Program-made: the position numbers and the translations under genes
The notes under the pieces: generated by a model
Seen by the model: only the letters and a program-made list of their open reading frames with translations
Told to the model about the DNA's origin: nothing
The model's database searches: none
Part shown: positions 1 through 3,903 of the stretch, one piece after another
Position numbering within the stretch: position 1 is the first letter of the stretch
Layout of the letters: each line of letters begins with the position of its first letter
NCBI GenBank assembly: GCA_029857875.1
Contig: JAOUGB010000196.1
Span: forward strand, 1 to 5,377
Direction of reading: 5' to 3'
Length of the DNA stretch: 5,377 bases
DNA from: Desulfobacteraceae bacterium
GTDB lineage: Bacteria > Desulfobacterota > Desulfobacteria > Desulfobacterales > UBA11574

Positions 1-1310
1 AACGGGAGCGCCATCCGGCCAACGTTATTTTCAACAAAATCCACCTGCGCTACCCGGTGGATGTCTTTGCGGTCAACCCCAGCGGGGGCGATTTGTTCGG
101 GCAGAAAGTATACACCGGTATCCAGGACCTTCCGCAGCCCGTGGATCTGGCGATTATCGCCGTTCGGGCTGAATATACCTTAGACACCCTCAAGGACTGT
201 ATAGATGCCGGCGTCGGCGGGGCCACGATCATTTCCGGGGGTTTCGCTGAAATCGGACGCCCGGATTTGCAAAAGCAGCTTGCCGATCTGGCCCGGCAGC
301 ACGGTTTTCCGTTTATCGGCCCAAATTGTCTGGGCATCTATGTTCCCGGCCGCATCGACACCTTTTTCATCCCCAGTGAACGCATGGTCCGGCCCGAGTC
401 CGGCAAGGTGGCCATGGTGAGCCAGAGCGGCGGTGTACTTGTCGATCAGATGACCAAATTCGCCGAACTTGGGGTCGGCTTTTCCATGGGGGTGAGTATC
501 GGCAACAAAGCCCTTATTCGTGAACTGGACCTGCTAGAATATCTGGCCGCAGACCCGGACACCGGGGTGATCGCCTTTTACATCGAAGGGTTCGCCCACG
601 GCGAGGGGCGCGATTTTGTGAAGGCCGCTCGCCAGTGCACCAAACCGGTGATCGTTTTGAAAGCCGGCAAGAGCAGTGAAGGCATGCGGGCCGTATCCAG
701 TCACACCGCCTCCATGGCCGGCGACTACGCGGTCTTTTCAGCTGCGCTGGCCCAGCACGGTATCGTCGAGGCGGTCAATGAAATGGAGCTGCTCTCTTTT
801 TGCGAGGCCTTAAGCTGCTATCGGGAACCCATCGACGGCCGTGTGGGCATTATCAGCAGCAGCGGTGGACACGGGGCCCTGGCAGTCGACATTTGCAGCC
901 GGCGTGGCTTGTCCATTCCGGCCATCAATCAACAGCAGCAGGCCCTTATTCGCGCGGATCTGTCCTCCAGCGTGCAATCGATTGCCGCTTTGACCAATCC
1001 CATCGATCTGACCGGCAGCGCCACCGACGGTGACTTTATGGCTGCCGCCGAACACCTGGCCCGGGCCCCGGAGCTGGACTGCATTGTTCTGCTGCTGCTG
1101 CCTTACTCGCCGGAAATCACCTCCGATCTCGGAGCTCGTCTGAGCCGGGTCTGCCAGCGCAACAACAAACCCCTGATAGCCTACGTTCCCCATGTGGAAC
1201 GCTACCGCATGCTCATCGAAGGATTTGAATTCAACGGAGTTCCGGTGTCCCCGTCTATCAAAGGGGCCGTGTTGATGGTCGAAGCGATAAAAAGGAGCAA
1301 GCCATGCTGA
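1..1310 (+). CDS. Acetate/acyl-CoA ligase (ADP-forming), alpha subunit, 5' truncated by window edge
   Basis: This is the CoA-binding and CoA-ligase subunit of an NDP-forming acyl-CoA synthetase, which interconverts acyl-CoA + ADP + Pi with acid + CoA + ATP in the cytoplasm. The frame is open from codon 3 to the TGA at 1308-1310, giving 435 visible residues. A GTG at 57 is in frame, but the CoA-binding fold already runs upstream of it (VIFNKIHLRYPVDVFAVNP), so the true start lies left of the window. Order: Rossmann-like CoA-binding domain, succinyl-CoA-synthetase-like flavodoxin domain (MVSQSGGV, then GVSIGNKA), then a second ligase domain (GIISSSGGHGA). The phosphohistidine is probably the His of SHTASMAGD (codon 702-704). 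A Glu in FYIEGF (codon 585-587) lies 39 residues before it, the spacing I recall for the catalytic Glu and His of Pyrococcus ACD1 alpha. On that comparison about 23 residues are missing. It overlaps the beta gene by 7 bases. The acyl substrate cannot be read from sequence. Confidence 0.93.
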   Translation, partial: RERHPANVIFNKIHLRYPVDVFAVNPSGGDLFGQKVYTGIQDLPQPVDLAIIAVRAEYTLDTLKDCIDAGVGGATIISGGFAEIGRPDLQKQLADLARQHGFPFIGPNCLGIYVPGRIDTFFIPSERMVRPESGKVAMVSQSGGVLVDQMTKFAELGVGFSMGVSIGNKALIRELDLLEYLAADPDTGVIAFYIEGFAHGEGRDFVKAARQCTKPVIVLKAGKSSEGMRAVSSHTASMAGDYAVFSAALAQHGIVEAVNEMELLSFCEALSCYREPIDGRVGIISSSGGHGALAVDICSRRGLSIPAINQQQQALIRADLSSSVQSIAALTNPIDLTGSATDGDFMAAAEHLARAPELDCIVLLLLPYSPEITSDLGARLSRVCQRNNKPLIAYVPHVERYRMLIEGFEFNGVPVSPSIKGAVLMVEAIKRSKPC

Positions 1311-2002
1311 AAACCGAAATCAAGACCGTCCTGGAGGCAGCCCGCACGCGTGGATGGGTCAGCGAGCCGGATGCCAAGCGCCTGCTGGCCTCGGCCGGAC
1401 TGGCTGTACCGCGTTTTGTTGCTGTCACAGATCCCGGCCAAATCGAATTGGCAGCTGCCGACTTGGGGTTTCCCCTGGCTGCCAAGGTCGTTTCGACCCG
1501 CATTGTCCACAAGTCGGATGTCGGCGGTGTGCTCACAGGCATCGAGAGCACCCGGGAACTGACAGCCATATTTAAAACCTTCAGCCACCTGGACGGCTTC
1601 GAAGCCATGTTGATCGAACAAATGGTTTCCGGCCTGGAGTTGATCATAGGCGCTAAAATCGATGATCAATTCGGGCCCGTGATCCTTTTGGGCATGGGCG
1701 GTACCGGCGTGGAAATTTACCAGGATGTCAGTTTGCGCATGGCACCCCTGGGACCCGAGGATGTAGGCGCGATGATCAAGGGCCTTAAGGCCGGCCGACT
1801 GCTTTCCGGGTACCGGGGCCGCCAGGCTGTCAATCGCGACGAGCTGACTCGGACCTTGGTCTGTTTTTCAAAATTCGTCATGGCCGCCGCCGACATGATC
1901 GAATCAATCGATCTCAACCCGGTCATGTGTTCTGCGCAAAAATGCGTTGTGGCAGACGCCCGTATTATGCTACCGCCGGTCGACGGCCCGACAGCAGCCT
2001 GA
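1304..2002 (+). CDS. Acetate/acyl-CoA ligase (ADP-forming), beta subunit (ATP-grasp)
   Basis: This is the nucleotide-binding subunit that takes the phosphoryl group from the alpha-subunit histidine and passes it to ADP (or GDP). It is 232 residues, the normal length of a free-standing beta subunit, and fits the ATP-grasp_5 family. The N-terminal part (about 1-60) has the typical opening, with EPDAKRLLASAGLAVPR. IVHKSDVGGV at 67-76 holds the conserved His69, which matches the second phosphohistidine described in archaeal enzymes (His71 in Pyrococcus numbering, from memory). GPVILLGMGGTGVEIYQD (124-141) is the ATP-grasp core loop, and the metal-binding end is SIDLNPVM with Asp203 and Asn205. 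The start is fixed by AAAGGAG at 1291-1297, six bases before ATG. The ATGCTGA overlap with the alpha stop implies translational coupling and equal expression. GC-rich codon use matches the alpha gene. Energy conservation from acyl-CoA during fermentation or amino-acid breakdown is the usual role; the direction used here is unknown. Confidence 0.94.
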   Translation: MLKTEIKTVLEAARTRGWVSEPDAKRLLASAGLAVPRFVAVTDPGQIELAAADLGFPLAAKVVSTRIVHKSDVGGVLTGIESTRELTAIFKTFSHLDGFEAMLIEQMVSGLELIIGAKIDDQFGPVILLGMGGTGVEIYQDVSLRMAPLGPEDVGAMIKGLKAGRLLSGYRGRQAVNRDELTRTLVCFSKFVMAAADMIESIDLNPVMCSAQKCVVADARIMLPPVDGPTAA

Positions 2003-2057
2003 GTGGGAATGAGGGTCGGGCCACAGCAACAGCAAAAAAACAACGGGGTCAGGTCCC

Positions 2058-2082
2058 GGTTAAATATGCTTCGCATTTAACC
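2058..2082. repeat. Inverted repeat / REP-like hairpin
   Basis: GGTTAA (2058-2063) pairs with TTAACC (2077-2082), and ATGC pairs with GCAT around a TTC loop, leaving a two-base AT bulge. That makes a 10-bp imperfect stem directly after GGGGTCAGGTCC. The stretch CCCGGTTAAATA recurs as a direct repeat just downstream (2055-2066 and 2082-2093). It is too AT-rich and lacks a T-tract, so it is unlikely to be an efficient intrinsic terminator for the ligase genes. A mobile-element-derived palindrome is the better reading. Confidence 0.5.
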
Positions 2083-2096
2083 CCGGTTAAATACGT

Positions 2097-2152
2097 TTCA
2101 ACCCAGTTGAATCAAGCTTTCAGCATGTCCGATAAACGGAATTCAACGGGTT
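2097..2152. repeat. Compound stem-loop region
   Basis: AACCCAGTTGAAT (2100-2112) pairs with ATTCAACGGGTT (2141-2152) as a 12-bp stem with one bulged A. The enclosed loop ends in a small TCCG-ATAAA-CGGA hairpin (2128-2140). An alternative local hairpin, TTCAAC-CCA-GTTGAA (2097-2111), competes with the long stem. With the adjacent hairpin at 2058-2082 this makes about 95 bases of foldable DNA. It could be a decayed small mobile element end or a structured transcript. I cannot choose between these. Confidence 0.4.
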
Positions 2153-2294
2153 AAACTATTGCTATCGCAGATTGAACAGGGCAGGCAGGATAAATCTTCA
2201 TTCTTGACAGATTGAGCGTGATTGGGCTCAAACCCTGATCCTTGATTAAAGAAATAAAAAAATACAGCAAGCAACTTAAGAGCCGGGAGATTTA

Positions 2295-2429
2295 ATGTCT
2301 CTTGACCAATACATTAAAAGCTTTTCTCGCCTGCGGACTGATAAAAACCGTAACCGCTGGCCTGCACTCACCACCTATCAGGCACCGAAAAAATACATTC
2401 CGCAATTGAGAGGGTTAAACAGTGCCTAA
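2295..2429 (+). pseudogene. Remnant of HNH restriction endonuclease N-terminus (44-aa ORF)
   Basis: The ATG at 2295, preceded by CGGGAGA about five bases upstream, opens a 44-residue frame. Residues 1-31 (MSLDQYIKSFSRLRTDKNRN through TTYQAP) resemble the beginning of predicted HNH restriction endonucleases of the COG3440 type. In those the next residues are normally HKP followed by a leucine-rich helix. Here the match stops at AP and continues as KKYIPQLRGLNSA, then TAA. The HNH nuclease domain, normally a few hundred residues on, is absent, so this piece cannot be a nuclease. It looks like a deletion junction that joined an endonuclease start to the dehalogenase leader. The frame is still open and overlaps the dehalogenase start by 8 bases, so it may now act as a translated leader peptide. 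Family assignment is by recalled resemblance only. Confidence 0.55.
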
Positions 2430-3303
2430 TAATATCTCGGCGGATTTTCCATTTGAATCCAAACGCATAGAGGTTCATGGTTCCAATATTCATTACATCG
2501 ACGAGGGAATAGGCGATCCGATTCTATTTCTTCATGGCAACCCTACTTCTTCATATTTATGGCGAAATATAATCCCTTTTTTGATTCCGCATGGACGATG
2601 TATCGCCCCTGATCTCATTGGCATGGGCAGGTCTGACAAACCCGATATTGATTATCGGTTCTTTGACCATGTGAAATACATAGAAGGTTTTATTGAAAAA
2701 ATGGAACTTAATAATATTACACTTGTTTTGCACGATTGGGGTTCCGGCATCGGTTTCAATTACGCTATGAGGCATGAGAATAACATCAAAGGGATCGCCT
2801 TTATGGAAGCAATAATTACAACATTGAGCTGGGATGATTTCCCGTGGGATTTCAGGATTGGGTTTAAACTATTTAGAACGCCTATAATTGGCTGGCTCAT
2901 GATTGTGGTAATGAATATGTTCGTAGAACAAATTTTACCCAAGGCAATTGTCCGAAAGTTGACCAAAATAGAGAAAGACCGTTACCGGGAGCCGTTCAAG
3001 AGGTTCAAAGATCGAAAACCAGTTTGGCGTTGGCCAAATGAACTTCCTATTGAAGGCAAGCCCGTGGATGTCGTTAACGCTATAGAACAGTATAGCCAGA
3101 AACTGGCGGAGTCCGACACACAAAAATTGTTATTTTATGCACAACCTGGGGGATTGATTTCTTCAAAAAAGGTCGAGTGGTGTCAACGCAACTTCAAAAA
3201 CATAAAAACAATAGATATTGGTCCAGGCATCCATTACCTCCAAGAGGATAACCCTCAACTCATTGGCTCAGAGTTGGCGCAATGGTATAAAAATCTAAGA
3301 TGA
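2422..3303 (+). CDS. Haloalkane dehalogenase, subfamily HLD-II (LinB/DhaA-like alpha/beta hydrolase)
   Basis: This is predicted to hydrolyse carbon-halogen bonds of haloalkanes to an alcohol plus halide in the cytoplasm; no signal peptide is seen. The protein is 293 residues, close to LinB (296). The HLD-II pentad is complete: nucleophile Asp105 in LVLHDWGSG, catalytic acid Glu129 in FMEAI, base His271 in GIHYLQED, and halide-stabilising Asn40 in HGNPTSS with Trp106 next to the nucleophile. Long N-terminal stretches match LinB as I recall it (YIDEG, GDPILF, DLIGMG). The helical cap domain spans about 133-213 (FVEQILP, YREPF). The GTG start at 2422 is supported by GAGAGGG at 2408-2414 with seven bases of spacing and by the family-typical N-terminal length. 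The gene is much more AT-rich than the ligase genes and follows an endonuclease remnant and mobile-looking repeats, suggesting acquisition by transfer. The natural substrate is unknown, and some HLD-like proteins have weak or unknown activity. Confidence 0.92.
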   Translation: MPNNISADFPFESKRIEVHGSNIHYIDEGIGDPILFLHGNPTSSYLWRNIIPFLIPHGRCIAPDLIGMGRSDKPDIDYRFFDHVKYIEGFIEKMELNNITLVLHDWGSGIGFNYAMRHENNIKGIAFMEAIITTLSWDDFPWDFRIGFKLFRTPIIGWLMIVVMNMFVEQILPKAIVRKLTKIEKDRYREPFKRFKDRKPVWRWPNELPIEGKPVDVVNAIEQYSQKLAESDTQKLLFYAQPGGLISSKKVEWCQRNFKNIKTIDIGPGIHYLQEDNPQLIGSELAQWYKNLR

Positions 3304-3324
3304 AAAAGTAGGGGAAATAAACCT

Positions 3325-3347
3325 CCCCGCGGCAAGCCGCGGGGTAT
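3325..3347. repeat. GC-rich palindrome, copy 1 (possible terminator)
   Basis: CCCCGCGGC (3325-3333) and GCCGCGGGG (3336-3344) form a perfect 9-bp inverted repeat around AA, followed by TATCTATT. It sits 21 bases after the dehalogenase stop. It would fold strongly in RNA and may slow or stop transcription, but no T-run follows, so it is not a standard intrinsic terminator. The core recurs 47 bases downstream, which argues for a dispersed REP-like repeat. Confidence 0.7.
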
Positions 3348-3374
3348 CTATTGAGATGTTATATTCAATCTAAG

Positions 3375-3394
3375 CGCAGCAAGCTGCGGGGTAT
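3375..3394. repeat. GC-rich palindrome, copy 2 (compensated variant)
   Basis: CGCAGC (3375-3380), AA, GCTGCG (3383-3388), then GGGTAT. Over 20 bases it differs from copy 1 (3328-3347) at only two positions. These are the two partners of one base pair (G:C in copy 1, A:T here), so the 6-bp core hairpin is intact. Both copies share the same orientation and the GGGTAT tail. Copy 2 lacks the extra 5' CCC that lengthens the stem of copy 1. Confidence 0.65.
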
Positions 3395-3476
3395 TAAACC
3401 CTAAAACAGAATAAACACTTTTAATTGCCCTGAACGAAATTTGATCCGACACTATCCAGATAAGGAAACCGAACCC

Positions 3477-3707
3477 ATGAAAGACCTATTAATCCAAATT
3501 GTAAAAGCACTTGTCGACAACCCGGAACAGATTCAGATTACTGAAATTGAAGGTAGCCAAACTGTTGTACTTGAGCTCAGAGTAGATAAGAGTGATATGG
3601 GCAAAGTCATCGGCAAACAAGGCAGAACAGCAAATGCCATCCGGGTTTTATTAAATGCAGCTTCTGGAAAGGCTGGAAAAAGATATGTACTTGAGATTAT
3701 AGAGTGA
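3477..3707 (+). CDS. khpA: KH-domain RNA-binding protein KhpA (YlqC/UPF0109 family)
   Basis: This is a 76-residue single type-II KH domain protein that binds RNA in the cytoplasm; in Gram-positive bacteria KhpA pairs with KhpB/EloR. The GXXG RNA-contact loop is GKQG at residues 46-49, within MGKVIGKQGRTANAIR. The opening MKDLLIQIVKALVDNPEQI and the ending KRYVLEIIE are typical of the family, and the length is normal. The frame is open upstream to a TTG at 3441, but the ATG at 3477 is preferred: it begins exactly at the family N-terminus and has AAGGA at 3462-3466, ten bases upstream. The usual neighbours (rpsP, rimM, trmD, rplS) are absent on both sides, so this is an orphan locus and perhaps a second copy in the genome. 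Codon use is AT-rich like the dehalogenase. Expression must come from its own promoter in 3395-3476 or read-through past the palindromes; no strong promoter is visible. Confidence 0.92.
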   Translation: MKDLLIQIVKALVDNPEQIQITEIEGSQTVVLELRVDKSDMGKVIGKQGRTANAIRVLLNAASGKAGKRYVLEIIE

Positions 3708-3752
3708 TGTGGTGAAACAAGAAATACTTGGTTTGATAATGACTATTTAAAC

Positions 3753-3797
3753 GATATCTCTATTAACACAAGATTTTGAATACTGGCAAGAGATATC
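3753..3797. promoter_or_regulatory. Spaced 9-bp inverted repeat upstream of the cyclase gene
   Basis: GATATCTCT (3753-3761) and AGAGATATC (3789-3797) are perfect reverse complements separated by 27 bases. The half-sites are 36 bases apart centre to centre. They lie in a 196-base gap before the cyclase gene, about 110-150 bases upstream of its start. They could be paired regulator half-sites or the stem of a long RNA hairpin. A weak TTGATA (3733-3738) precedes the left arm. No regulator is identified. Confidence 0.35.
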
Positions 3798-3830
3798 AGG
3801 TTATAACAAGCCGGATTTCTTTCGAAACTT

Positions 3831-3854
3831 GCTTGGATTCAAGCTCTTTTTCTT
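3831..3854 (+). terminator. Weak candidate terminator after khpA
   Basis: GCTTG-GATT-CAAGC (3831-3844) forms a 5-bp stem with a 4-base loop, followed by the T-rich TCTTTTTCTT. The stem is short and only partly GC, and it lies about 125 bases after the khpA stop. Efficiency is doubtful; it is listed because the stem plus T-tract pattern is present. Confidence 0.3.
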
Positions 3855-3892
3855 ACAACACCATCCAATTTTTATGCCTTTAAATCGTTTAA

Positions 3893-3902
3893 GAGGTGAT
3901 CC
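3893..3902 (+). promoter_or_regulatory. Extended Shine-Dalgarno sequence of the cyclase gene
   Basis: GAGGTGATCC is ten consecutive bases complementary to the conserved 3' end of 16S rRNA (GGATCACCTC). That is far longer than the 4-6 bases usually seen. GAGG lies seven bases before the ATG at 3904. It fixes this start and predicts strong ribosome docking. Confidence 0.7.
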
Positions 3903-3903
3903 A

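Larger units (their letters stand above)
2003..2294. other. Intergenic region with foldable repeats; no gene seen
   Basis: I find no credible coding frame here. The left half holds a GGGGTCAGGTCC motif (2045-2056) followed by two stem-loop regions listed separately. I recall similar motifs beside REP-associated transposon debris in deltaproteobacterial genomes, but I could not verify this. The right half (about 2190-2290) is A-rich and probably contains the promoter for the downstream pair. A perfect TTGACA at 2204-2209 has no good -10 box at 16-18 bases, so I do not call a promoter. A shift from GC-rich to AT-rich DNA occurs across this interval. Confidence 0.6.

Noticed and set aside
57..59. 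GTG as the start of the ligase alpha subunit
   Set aside because: The frame and the CoA-binding fold continue upstream to the window edge. Starting here would remove the first part of the domain.
810..1669. Reverse-strand frames of 127-155 codons opposite the ligase genes
   Set aside because: Typical shadows of GC-rich coding DNA, with no recognisable motifs. The + strand frames match known families end to end.
1927..2154. Forward frame of 75 codons spanning the end of the beta gene and the repeats
   Set aside because: It overlaps the well-supported beta subunit in another frame, runs through palindromic repeats and shows no family resemblance.
2204..2209. Consensus TTGACA as a -35 promoter element
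   Set aside because: No TATAAT-like hexamer lies 16-18 bases downstream (about CTCAAA at 2227-2232).
3441..3476. Upstream TTG as the khpA start
   Set aside because: The extra twelve residues are outside the family N-terminus, and the ATG at 3477 has its own AAGGA site.
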